Below, in pieces: positions 1 through 7,258 of a stretch of DNA of 12,513 nt; position 1 is the stretch's first letter; each line of letters opens with the position of its first letter. Both the position numbers and the translations under genes were made by a program. This DNA comes from Granulicella sp. Lineage in GTDB: Bacteria > Acidobacteriota > Terriglobia > Terriglobales > Acidobacteriaceae. The stretch is from assembly GCA_003133205.1 (NCBI GenBank), contig PKWK01000198.1, forward strand, positions 1 to 12,513, read 5' to 3'. The notes beneath the pieces were generated by a model that saw only the letters and a program-made list of their open reading frames with translations, made no database searches and was not told the DNA's origin.

Positions 1-60
1 CGTAGTGTGAACACGCCCTAGTAGAAAAGCGCCCATTTTGGTCACTTCGCTGACCGCTTA
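1..60. mobile_element. Possible terminal region of a second insertion sequence
   Basis: This stretch has no convincing reading frame and ends where the neighbouring transposase homology begins. It contains a perfect 5-bp inverted repeat, GGTCA at 40-44 and TGACC at 51-55. Its AAAAGCGCCCATTTTGGTCA-like composition resembles, from memory, the ends of IS21-type elements. The simplest reading is that another mobile element was inserted into the transposase gene and the window starts inside its end. Family assignment is a weak inference, because no terminal repeat pair can be tested within this window. Confidence 0.25.
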
Positions 61-61
61 A

Positions 62-415
62 CAATCGGCCACGCAGGACTTATACGAGAAGTTCTACTGC
101 GCCCGCGGCGAGATGGAAAACCGCATCAAGGAACAGATGTGCTTGTTCGAAGACCGGCTTTCGACCGACGAGATGAAGGGCAACCAGTTGTGCCTCTACT
201 TCTCCGCGCTGGCCTACACGCTGGTCGAGGCGCTACGCCGGCTGGCTCTGAACGGCACCGAATCGGCCCACGCGCAGGTCGACACGATCCGCTTGAAGCT
301 GTTCAAGATCGATAGCATCGTGCGTATCAGCGTGCGCCGCATCCTGCTCCAGATGAGCTCGACCTATCCTTGGAAAGACATTTACGTCTACGCCTTCCAT
401 GCTTTGCCCTGCTGA
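62..415 (+). pseudogene. IS1380-family transposase, C-terminal remnant
   Basis: The frame is open from 62 (a stop lies at 59-61) to the TGA at 413-415. Homology-like sequence begins at about 71 and contains the block LYEKFYCARGEMENRIKEQ, followed by LFEDRLSTDEMKGNQL, LYFSALAYTLVEALRRLAL and a C-terminal YPWKDIY segment. This order is typical of the last quarter of IS1380-type DDE transposases, which are usually 400-500 residues long, so some 300 or more N-terminal residues are missing. An in-frame ATG exists at 113, but the family block starts upstream of it, so it is not a genuine start. The copy cannot be active. The sequence from 416 to about 555 is likely the 3' non-coding end of the same element. 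The call as an IS1380 relic is fairly sure. Confidence 0.8.
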
Positions 416-539
416 GACCCGCAGGGGCACGCAGACCATCTTTCGCTTCTCCCCGGCTAAATCCTGCCCCAGGAATCACCTCTCCGCAAAAAACCACCCC
501 ATATCAATCCACCCAATCGCACTCCCAAGTCATGCCTGT

Positions 540-554
540 GAGAAATGCGGTTAA
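540..554 (+). repeat. 15-bp motif, copy 1 (GAGAAATGCGGTTAA)
   Basis: This motif recurs at 1692-1706 in the same orientation with one mismatch (T to C at position 12). Both copies are preceded by CATGCC. Copy 1 lies about 125 bp after the transposase stop codon, a likely place for the right end of the IS1380-type element, so the motif may be an IS terminus. Function is inferred from position only. Confidence 0.4.
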
Positions 555-595
555 GAGAGGCGCCGGAACTGTGGTGGCGGCTACTCGACACACTC

Positions 596-1399
596 TCAGA
601 AAGATCGTTTGGCACCACGGGATTTTCTGGGTTTTGGGCGTACACCCCCGTTCAGCACAATCTGCATCGCAACCTCAGCACCCCCCGGATCGCGGTCGCA
701 TATTGCTTCGAAGACATCACGGTACCGACGTAGAGACTTTTCAAAGGCCATCCGGTCCCGACTGGTAAGTTTGAAGCTCGCGCGAAGTGCCTCTTGGATC
801 AAAGCTCCGAAGGGAAGCATGAAGGTGTTATGGGTCGCCTTCAGGATCGCCAGATGAAACTTCAGGTCGGACTCCAGGGAAGATGCGGAGTCTTCTGCGG
901 CCGTCTCGATTCCCTGCAACGCCGACTCAATCTCCGCCAAGTTTTCCGGAGTGGCCCGCTCTGCAGCGAGTTTAGCCCCCGCAGGTTCGATAATAAGGCC
1001 TAACTCGAGCAAGTCTGGGATGCAGCCCGCAAATTTCTTGCCTGAAAACAGCCAGTTAAGCACGTCGGGGTCAAGCAAGTTCCAATCGTGTTGAGGCCGA
1101 ACGCGGGTGCCTGTCTTGCGGCGCACTTCCACAAGGCCCTTCGCAGCCAGCACCTTGATCGCCTCGCGCAGAGCGGTTCTGCTGACGCCATGTTGCATCC
1201 CGAAGTCAGCCTCGTTGGGCAGTACAGCGCCCGGTGTCAGTTTCCCTTCAAGGATCTTCAAGCCGATGTCACGGGCCACCTGCGCGTGCAGTGTCCTTTC
1301 AAACGCGGGAACTTGTAACCACCTGCGGGTCGCTAAGAGCTTGTGCTGTATCAGCATAGGTTTCGGGCTCCGTCTTTCACTACTTTTGTCTCTAGCCAT
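596..1399 (-). CDS. GntR/FadR-family transcriptional regulator (wHTH plus FCD domain)
   Basis: A 267-residue predicted cytoplasmic DNA-binding regulator, most likely a repressor. The N-terminal winged helix-turn-helix spans about residues 35-102, with LPNEADFGMQHGVSRTALRE followed by KGLVEVRRKTGTRV, the classic GntR recognition helix and wing. The FCD ligand domain follows at about 125-250, with the core LIIEPAGAKLAAERAT and a D178xxxH182 metal-ligand pair. The two later His ligands usual in this domain appear as Tyr226 and Val248, so metal binding may be lost. The C-terminus is a strongly basic tail (RPKPRKSRGAKRSF). The ATG at 1399 has no clear ribosome binding site. The in-frame ATG at 1357 has a GGAG ten bases upstream and is a real alternative that leaves all domains intact. 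The gene follows GH3 on the same strand after 303 bp, so it probably has its own promoter. It may control the glycan genes, but the ligand is unknown. Confidence 0.88.
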   Translation of the reverse strand: MARDKSSERRSPKPMLIQHKLLATRRWLQVPAFERTLHAQVARDIGLKILEGKLTPGAVLPNEADFGMQHGVSRTALREAIKVLAAKGLVEVRRKTGTRVRPQHDWNLLDPDVLNWLFSGKKFAGCIPDLLELGLIIEPAGAKLAAERATPENLAEIESALQGIETAAEDSASSLESDLKFHLAILKATHNTFMLPFGALIQEALRASFKLTSRDRMAFEKSLRRYRDVFEAICDRDPGGAEVAMQIVLNGGVRPKPRKSRGAKRSF

Positions 1400-1702
1400 G
1401 TTGGCATTTTACGTTTCATTTTGAGACATTGGGTTGGCTGGTTCGGTGGATTGTGGCTGAGGGTGGCTTTGTTTCAGGTTTGCAGCGCGATTTTTGCTTA
1501 TGGCTCCGCTGGCCCGATGACTGGACTGCGTGGAAGCGGAGATGGCGGAAGCGTAGCCGACGGTCAGCCGCGCAAAGCGCGGAAGGCGTGCGCGTAGATC
1601 CGCTTCGAGGGATATCCGGTGCTGAATGAAAAGACGGTCTTTCCAACGCCTTTTTTCTCACTGACCCCAACTCAATCAACATGCCGCTTGCGAGAAATGC
1701 GG
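1400..1702. other. 303-bp non-coding spacer between GH3 and the regulator
   Basis: No credible gene is seen here; the short frames have low-complexity, Arg/Ser-rich translations and no family resemblance. The stretch holds a perfect 6-bp hairpin, CCGCGC/GCGCGG with an AAA loop, at 1568-1582. It has no T-tract on either strand, so it does not look like an intrinsic terminator. Near its right end is the second copy of the IS-like 15-bp motif. The promoter for the minus-strand regulator should lie at the left end, around 1400-1480, in the locally AT-richer sequence with two direct CATTTT repeats at about 1405-1422, but no convincing -35/-10 pair can be named. Confidence 0.5.
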
Positions 1703-1706
1703 CTAA
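1692..1706 (+). repeat. 15-bp motif, copy 2 (GAGAAATGCGGCTAA)
   Basis: This is identical to the motif at 540-554 in 14 of 15 positions, in the same orientation and also preceded by CATGCC a few bases upstream. It overlaps the end of the GH3 gene: the CTA at 1703-1705 is the complement of the GH3 TAG stop. The GH3 stop codon may therefore be supplied by the edge of an old insertion, or the overlap may be accidental. Confidence 0.35.
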
Positions 1707-4414
1707 TCAGGCAGCTTAAGCGTGCCCTGAACCGCAAACGTCTCGCGAGCCCCGGGCGTGTTTTCCGCTGGCTGACCGCTTCCTACAAATATATGGAATG
1801 ACCCACCGGCAAGTACCCGGCTGCCGTCGGGGTTTACCCAGCTCAAATCGCGCGGGGAAAGCTCGAAGTGGAGCTGTCTCTTCTGGCCTGGAGCCAGGCT
1901 CACACGTTGAAACCCGCGCAGCGCAACACGCGGAGCCCCCGGCTGATCAGGGAAGTCCAGATAGAGCTCGGCAACTTCATCTCCCAGCACCTGACTGGTA
2001 TTTTCTACACTAACATCCACTCCTAAGGGCTTTCCGGCCTCGACCTCTTTCGTCGACAGCTTCATTCCGGAGTACCGGAACGTCGAATAGCTAAGACCGA
2101 ACCCAAACGGATACAGCACGGGTCCTTGGTAATACCGGTAGGTCCGATTCTCCATGTCATAGTCTTCAAAGGGGGGCAGATCGTCCACACTCCGATAGAA
2201 CGTGATCGGCAGACGCCCCGCTGGGTTATTCGCGCCTGAGAGGGTCCTGGCGACAGCAGTTCCACCCTCTTCACCGGGATACCACGCCTCAAGGATGGCG
2301 TTGGCATGCTCCGAAACCCAGTTCACGGAGAGCGCACTCCCATTCATCAGCACTACGATGAGCGGCTTCCCTGCTGAATAGGCTGCTTCGATCAAATCCT
2401 CTTCCGCCTTAGGCATATCCAGGCTTGTTCGGTCACCTCCGCGAAATCCCGGGGGAAGCCCCTCGTTGCTCATCTCTTCACCTTCCACCTCGGCCGTGAT
2501 TCCAACAACAGCCACCACTGCATCCGCATCCTTCACGGCAGCCATTGCCTCCTGAACTGTCTCGCCTCCGTGCCGCCTCCAGGCCAACTGCATCATGGAA
2601 CTGAGCCGTCGGCCGAACTCCAACTTCGGCGGGGATTGCAGCCGCAGGTACTCCAGCTTGATCGTCTGCGGCTGTCCTTTCTCCATGTGCAGCGTAAACT
2701 TCCGCACGGGCCGCGACGCTCCGCCATCCTCCTTCCAATCGTCGATCCGTTCCTTGCCGTTGACCCATAAGCGCGCACCGCCCTCGCCTTTGAGCTCGAC
2801 TTCATAGTCGCCGGTTTCCGGGCTGGTGAGGTTTCCTGTCCAACGTGCCGCAAAGCCATCCGCCTCGGCCCACGGGGGCAGGCGGTCCGCCAAAAAGCCA
2901 AAGCCAATTCGCGCATCGGTGCGAACCGTCTCCGGCGTGCCAGAGAGATCCGGATTGCGGAAATACTCCGCGCTAAGCCCCGGTTTTCCGTTCTTCGTCG
3001 TGAAGGCAGCGACGGGCACCGTGAAGGCATTGCGGAGAAAGCTCGTTCCCGGAACGAAGGTCACCTCCGCTCCGGGGAACTCCTTTCGGATGCCATCCAC
3101 CGCCGTAGTCTGCCGCGAAGGAAGACCGTTATAGTTGCCCAGAAGCGCACTGACCGAATCACCCAAGGGTCCGATCACGGCGATCTTCCTTACTCCCTTC
3201 TTCAGTGGAAGTGTGCCATCGTTCTTGAGCAGCACCATGCTCTGCATCGCGACCTTCGTGGCTTCTATCCGGTGCGCCTCACTATCGTTTTCGCTGTAGG
3301 GAATGCTGGCGTACTTCACCATCGACGGTGGATCGAACATACCGAGGCGGAACCGCGCCGTAAAGATTCGCTGCAGCGAGCGATCGATTTCCGCCTCAGT
3401 CAAGGCACCGCTCTTTACCGCGTCGAGATAGCCTTTCTGCTCCGTCTCGCTGAAGTCGCAATCGAGATCAGTTCCGCGCCGCAACGAAACCGCCGCGGCC
3501 TGATCGATCGTTTTCACATACTTGTGTCCGGTATAGATGTCCGTAATCGCACCGCAGTCCGAGACGACATATCCGTCAAATCCCCAACTCTTGCGCAGTG
3601 AATCTTCCAGCAGAAAGCTGTTCGCGCAGGCTGGCTCACCATTGATCGAGTTGTACGCACACATCACCGATCCTGCGTGCGCCATCGTGAGCGTGTAGCG
3701 GAAGGCCGGCAGATAGGTGTCCTCCATGTCATGCCGGGACACCTTAATATCGGAGGCGTGACGAGTCGGCTCTGGCCCGCTGTGCACGGCGAAGTGCTTG
3801 GATGTCGCCAACATCTTGAGGTATCGCGGATCGTCGCCCTGAAGCCCTGTGATGTAGGCAAAACCTATCTGGCTAGTGAGGAACGGATCTTCCCCGTAAG
3901 TCTCCTGCCCACGGCCCCAGCGAGGGTCACGAAAGATGTTAATGTTGGGCGACCAAACGGTCAGCCCCTCGTTCTGTGAATGGACGTCGTGGCGCACCGC
4001 CTCATGGTAGCGTGCCCGCCCTTCGGTGCTGATGATGTCGGCCATGCCATGCACCAGCGCGGTGTTCCAACTCGCTGCGTAGCCGATGGCCTGCGGAAAG
4101 ACCGTTGCGACACCGTCCATACCGATGCCGTGCAACCCCTCCGTCCAATAGTTGTAGGCTGGGACCTGAAGACGCGCAATGGCGGGCGCAACGCTCACCA
4201 GTTGCGAGGTCTTTTCCTCCAGAGTCATCCTCGATATCAAGTCGCGCACCCGCTCCTCGGTGGGAGCGGAGACATCGAGGTACAACGGGGCCGTCGCCGT
4301 CGCTTGCCTGGACGCAGGCATGCTGGCGGTCTGCGACTGGCCTGTAACCACAGCAAACAACACACCAAGTATCACTACTCCCACATCGAGAATGTTGCTA
4401 CGCGCGGCAATCAT
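1703..4414 (-). CDS. Glycoside hydrolase family 3 beta-xylosidase/beta-glucosidase with PA14 domain
   Basis: A 903-residue retaining exo-glycosidase removing terminal beta-linked xylose or glucose from oligosaccharides. A Sec-type signal (hydrophobic 9-24) sends it to the periplasm or outside. The GH3 TIM-barrel domain covers about 50-360: WTEGLHGI at 90-97, the substrate-binding KHF at 206-208, and VVSDCGA with the predicted nucleophile Asp286. The second alpha/beta domain starts near 380 and is split by a PA14-like insert at about 477-600 (SAEYFRNPDLSG, WTGNLTSPETGDYEVEL). It resumes near 620, where EVEGEEMSNEG (642-652) and GFRGGDRTSLDMP probably hold the acid/base Glu. A fibronectin-III-like domain closes the protein (about 790-870). 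Length and order match complete PA14-type GH3 enzymes. SDCGA and WTEGLHG recall the xylosidase branch, but substrate cannot be fixed. The ATG is preceded by AAGAGGT six bases upstream. GH95 lies 137 bp upstream on the same strand, so the two may be cotranscribed. Confidence 0.95.
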   Translation of the reverse strand: MIAARSNILDVGVVILGVLFAVVTGQSQTASMPASRQATATAPLYLDVSAPTEERVRDLISRMTLEEKTSQLVSVAPAIARLQVPAYNYWTEGLHGIGMDGVATVFPQAIGYAASWNTALVHGMADIISTEGRARYHEAVRHDVHSQNEGLTVWSPNINIFRDPRWGRGQETYGEDPFLTSQIGFAYITGLQGDDPRYLKMLATSKHFAVHSGPEPTRHASDIKVSRHDMEDTYLPAFRYTLTMAHAGSVMCAYNSINGEPACANSFLLEDSLRKSWGFDGYVVSDCGAITDIYTGHKYVKTIDQAAAVSLRRGTDLDCDFSETEQKGYLDAVKSGALTEAEIDRSLQRIFTARFRLGMFDPPSMVKYASIPYSENDSEAHRIEATKVAMQSMVLLKNDGTLPLKKGVRKIAVIGPLGDSVSALLGNYNGLPSRQTTAVDGIRKEFPGAEVTFVPGTSFLRNAFTVPVAAFTTKNGKPGLSAEYFRNPDLSGTPETVRTDARIGFGFLADRLPPWAEADGFAARWTGNLTSPETGDYEVELKGEGGARLWVNGKERIDDWKEDGGASRPVRKFTLHMEKGQPQTIKLEYLRLQSPPKLEFGRRLSSMMQLAWRRHGGETVQEAMAAVKDADAVVAVVGITAEVEGEEMSNEGLPPGFRGGDRTSLDMPKAEEDLIEAAYSAGKPLIVVLMNGSALSVNWVSEHANAILEAWYPGEEGGTAVARTLSGANNPAGRLPITFYRSVDDLPPFEDYDMENRTYRYYQGPVLYPFGFGLSYSTFRYSGMKLSTKEVEAGKPLGVDVSVENTSQVLGDEVAELYLDFPDQPGAPRVALRGFQRVSLAPGQKRQLHFELSPRDLSWVNPDGSRVLAGGSFHIFVGSGQPAENTPGARETFAVQGTLKLPD

Positions 4415-4436
4415 GAAAACCTCTTGAAAGTGAAAG

Positions 4437-4449
4437 TAATATCATATTA
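4437..4449. promoter_or_regulatory. 13-bp AT palindrome upstream of GH3 (possible promoter or operator)
   Basis: TAATATCATATTA is a perfect palindrome around a central C, 23-35 bases before the GH3 start codon, in the most AT-rich spot of the GH95-GH3 gap. On the minus strand the same region reads GATAATATGATAT, which offers -10-like hexamers. A matching -35 at normal spacing is not convincing (TTGCAG is 17 bases from TGATAT). It could be a GH3-specific promoter with an operator on top of it, or simply AT-rich leader. Confidence 0.35.
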
Positions 4450-4551
4450 TCTTATGAGTTTCTGCAAGCACGTTCGCACTGATTTTCATATGCCGCAATA
4501 CCTATCTTTCGTCGACACCCTCAGGGATCGTAAGCCGCAGAGGATCTGGGT

Positions 4552-7134
4552 CTAAATGCTCTCAAAGGTGAACCGGTATGTCTCGCCCTTGCGTCCTGCA
4601 AGCTCAAACGTCTTCCCGTCGCCGGCCGGCATGGGAAGCTTGGACCAAGTTGCACCCGCCATCGTCATCACCGTCAGCAACCGCTGTCCCTCGGGGGCAC
4701 GGAACCGGTACACGCTATCCTGCAGCGTTTGGACGGTTGCCTTGGACGCCGTGGGGCCGGTCCACTCGATCGACGCTTCCAGGCCCCCTCGGGCGCGCAA
4801 TCCCTTCACCTTTCCCTGCTTCCAATCACGCGGAAGTGCGGGCAGGAACGCGATCTCACCGTTGTGACTCTGCATCAGCATCTCGGCGATCCCGGCCGGG
4901 CTGCCAAGATTTGCGTCAATCTCAAAGATGAAGTTGGGCAGCCCTTTGCTCACCGTCGCACCCGGCGTAAGGTGCGTATCGTTCACGTCGTCGAATAGAT
5001 TGCCGTTCAGGCTGTGGTTCACCAGGGTCTTCAGCGAGTCCCATGCCATCTCTCCGTCCAGAAGCCTGGCCCACAGCGCGATGACCCACGCCCGCCCCCA
5101 CCCGGTAAACGCACCCTCTTCTTTGAACGCATATTCCAGCCTGCGTTCCAGCGACTTGCGTGCGGCCACAGCCAGTTCCGGCGTAGCTCGGTACGTGATC
5201 TGATGCCCAGGGTAAAGCGGATACAAGTGCGACAGGTGACGCATGCCCGGAAACTTCTCCTCGAAATCGATCGACCATTCCTGTAGCTGCCCAAGGCGGC
5301 CTATCTTGTAAGGCGGCAGCCTTTGGGTCAAGGCCGCCATCCTCTCGCGAAACTCCGTATCGACACCGAGCAGGCTCGCCGCCTGGGTGCAGTTGAAGAA
5401 GATTTCGCGGATCAGGGCGATATCCATCGTAGTGCCCGCGCTTACGTTCGCGGTTTGCCCATTCGGCGCTATGAATATGTTTTCCGGAGAGACGGACGGG
5501 CATGTCGTCAGGCCACCCTGCCCATCGTCGATCAACCAGCCCGCGCAGAACTCCGCCGCTCCCCGCATGACGGGGTAAGCCACATCCCGCAGGTATTGCT
5601 TGTCGCCAGTGAACTGATAGTGCTCCCACAGATGCGCGCATAGCCACACGCCTGCCATGGGCCAGTTCGCCCAGGTCGGCATCGCCCACGGCTGTCCATC
5701 GCCCGCGGGAGCGGACTGCCTCCACAGATCGACGTTATGGTGCGCACACCAGCCCGGCGTGCCATAGTTCACCGCAGCGGTCTTGGCTCCGTTCACACTC
5801 AAGTCTCTTACCATCGCAATCAGCGGCAGGTGACACTCGGACAGGTTGCAGGTCTCCGCCGCCCAATAGTTCATCTCGACGTTGATATTAGTCGTCCAGT
5901 TGCAGCTCCAGGGAGGCCGGACGTCGCCGCTCCAAAGCCCCTGCAGGTTGGCTGGCTGGCTCCCGGGGCGCGAACTGGAGATCAGCAGATAGCGGCCAAG
6001 ATTGAAGACCAACACCAGCAACGATGGGTCCGATCGTTGTGCGAATGCTTCCACGCGTTTGTCCGTCGCTAGCGCCGCATCTAGGGTCGACGGCAGTTGC
6101 AGGCTGACCCTCCGGAAGAGCTTCCGGTGATTCTCCATATGGCGAGCCAGGATTTCTTCGTAGGGCATTCGGCTGGCTCGCTCGACGGCCGCCTTCGCCT
6201 TTGCCACAACTTGGTCCAGCGGCGTGTCGGGAGCCGAGGAGAACCCTCGAAAACCTGTAGCGCAACCCACCGTCATCACCAATGAGGATGCGCCCGTCAC
6301 CTGTACGCTGCCATCCGGCCGCGCCACCACTTTGCCTCCACTCGCCTTCACATCGACCACCGACGCGAAGTACATCCCCTCGCCCACAATATCGCTGTAG
6401 ATCACTGCGGGCTCTGCGGAAACGTATTGAGGCAGCGATTGTTTTGGTGCCTTACCGGTCAGCAGCAACCCTGTCCCCTCTGCAGAGCTCGACGAGTGCA
6501 ACAAGCTCTTCAAGCGCAGCGTGGCACTCACCTTTCCAGGCTGGCTCGCCGTGATCCGCACCACGATGGCATCATCGGGAAACGAGGCAAACACCTCACG
6601 CTGGTAGCGCACGCCGCCGGCGCTGTATTCCACCTTGGCAACGGCCGTATCCAAATCAAGCGACCTCACATACGAGGCGGGATCCTCCACGTCCGCCATG
6701 TCAATGAGCAGGTCGCCCAAAGGCTCGTAGTTCTGATTCCAGGGCCCTTCCATCTTCCGGCATTCCTCATCGGCGGCCTGGTAGTTCTTATCCACAAGCA
6801 CCAATTTGCGAACGATCGGCAGATGCTCCTTCGCGCCCGGGTTGTTCCAGTCGCGTGGGCCGCCCGACCATAGGGTGTCGTCGTTCAAGGCCACCCGCTC
6901 CGCTGCTATCCCGCCAAACACCATTGCACCGATGCGCCCGTTTCCCACCGGCAATGCGTCCTGCCATGCGCTTGCAGGCTGTTCAATCCAAACGGTGGTG
7001 TCCGGATCGATCTTGCCAGCGCCCTCGCGCGCCGGTGCGGCGCTTACCGGTGCGGCAGTCCCAATGCTCGCCAACCCGAAAAAACCGGCCGCCGCACTCA
7101 TCAGTCGGACAAAGCTACGTCGTGTAGATCTCAT
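4552..7134 (-). CDS. Glycoside hydrolase family 95 alpha-L-fucosidase or alpha-L-galactosidase
   Basis: An 860-residue inverting exo-enzyme removing terminal alpha-L-fucose or the related L-galactose from plant glycan side chains. A twin-arginine signal (TRRSFVRLM, hydrophobic stretch to about 30, likely cleavage in PVSAAPA) indicates Tat export. The N-terminal GH95 domain (about 48-300) has WIEQPASAWQDALPVGNGRI, ALNDDTLWSGGP and YEPLGDL. The (alpha/alpha)6 catalytic barrel follows (about 360-740): NLQGLWSG, WTTNINVEMNYW with the catalytic Asn pair N416 and N418, HHNVDLWR, PSVSPEN with acid/base Glu551, HLSHLYPLYPG, and FEIDANLGSPAGI with Asp740. A beta domain ends the protein. All expected catalytic residues are present. 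Thr414, two residues before N416, occupies the place of a His in fucosidases of the family. The ATG has CAGGAG with a five-base spacer. It heads the minus-strand pair GH95-GH3 and is divergent from the esterase across 188 bp. Confidence 0.96.
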   Translation of the reverse strand: MRSTRRSFVRLMSAAAGFFGLASIGTAAPVSAAPAREGAGKIDPDTTVWIEQPASAWQDALPVGNGRIGAMVFGGIAAERVALNDDTLWSGGPRDWNNPGAKEHLPIVRKLVLVDKNYQAADEECRKMEGPWNQNYEPLGDLLIDMADVEDPASYVRSLDLDTAVAKVEYSAGGVRYQREVFASFPDDAIVVRITASQPGKVSATLRLKSLLHSSSSAEGTGLLLTGKAPKQSLPQYVSAEPAVIYSDIVGEGMYFASVVDVKASGGKVVARPDGSVQVTGASSLVMTVGCATGFRGFSSAPDTPLDQVVAKAKAAVERASRMPYEEILARHMENHRKLFRRVSLQLPSTLDAALATDKRVEAFAQRSDPSLLVLVFNLGRYLLISSSRPGSQPANLQGLWSGDVRPPWSCNWTTNINVEMNYWAAETCNLSECHLPLIAMVRDLSVNGAKTAAVNYGTPGWCAHHNVDLWRQSAPAGDGQPWAMPTWANWPMAGVWLCAHLWEHYQFTGDKQYLRDVAYPVMRGAAEFCAGWLIDDGQGGLTTCPSVSPENIFIAPNGQTANVSAGTTMDIALIREIFFNCTQAASLLGVDTEFRERMAALTQRLPPYKIGRLGQLQEWSIDFEEKFPGMRHLSHLYPLYPGHQITYRATPELAVAARKSLERRLEYAFKEEGAFTGWGRAWVIALWARLLDGEMAWDSLKTLVNHSLNGNLFDDVNDTHLTPGATVSKGLPNFIFEIDANLGSPAGIAEMLMQSHNGEIAFLPALPRDWKQGKVKGLRARGGLEASIEWTGPTASKATVQTLQDSVYRFRAPEGQRLLTVMTMAGATWSKLPMPAGDGKTFELAGRKGETYRFTFESI

Positions 7135-7162
7135 AACAACTCCTGTCGCTCACCCGCTGTGA

Positions 7163-7176
7163 CCGTCGAACGACGG
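7163..7176. promoter_or_regulatory. Perfect dyad CCGTCGAACGACGG in the GH95 leader
   Basis: Two 6-bp arms separated by AA form a compact inverted repeat 29-42 bases before the GH95 start codon. The two-base centre makes an RNA hairpin with the full stem impossible, so a protein-binding DNA site is more likely. It is flanked by two direct copies of CTGTCGCT at 7143-7150 and 7180-7187. The binding protein is not identifiable from the sequence. Confidence 0.4.
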
Positions 7177-7211
7177 CCTCTGTCGCTTCATCGCGATTCG
7201 GCCCCAAATAG

Positions 7212-7241
7212 AATACCTGGCCATTTCGATTGGCAGGTATT
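7212..7241. promoter_or_regulatory. Inverted repeat AATACCTG-N14-CAGGTATT, candidate operator
   Basis: Perfect 8-bp arms lie at 7212-7219 and 7234-7241. Arm centres are 22 bp apart, about two helical turns, as expected for a dimeric regulator. The site lies in the 188-bp space between the divergent GH95 and esterase genes, and its right arm overlaps the candidate -35 box of the esterase. It could serve both directions. Which regulator binds is unknown; the GntR protein in this window is one candidate. Confidence 0.45.
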
Positions 7242-7258
7242 TCGTATGATGTAACAAT
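7230..7258 (+). promoter_or_regulatory. Candidate sigma-70 promoter of the esterase gene
   Basis: TTGGCA (7230-7235, five of six to the -35 consensus) is followed after 17 bases by AACAAT (7253-7258, four of six to the -10 consensus). This would start transcription near 7265, leaving a leader of roughly 58 bases before the ATG at 7323. The -35 overlaps the right arm of the 8-bp inverted repeat, a placement that would suit repression. No comparably good box pair was found for GH95 on the other strand. Confidence 0.4.

Noticed and set aside
1568..1582. CCGCGC-AAA-GCGCGG hairpin as a terminator of GH3
   Set aside because: There is no T-tract on either side in either direction; at best it is a short repeat-type hairpin.
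3980..4555. 191-codon plus-strand frame spanning the GH3 start and upstream gap
   Set aside because: It is mostly antisense to conserved GH3 motifs; no ribosome binding site or recognisable domain was seen.
4922..5725. 267-codon minus-strand frame within GH95
   Set aside because: It overlaps conserved GH95 catalytic motifs in another frame, and its composition is not protein-like.
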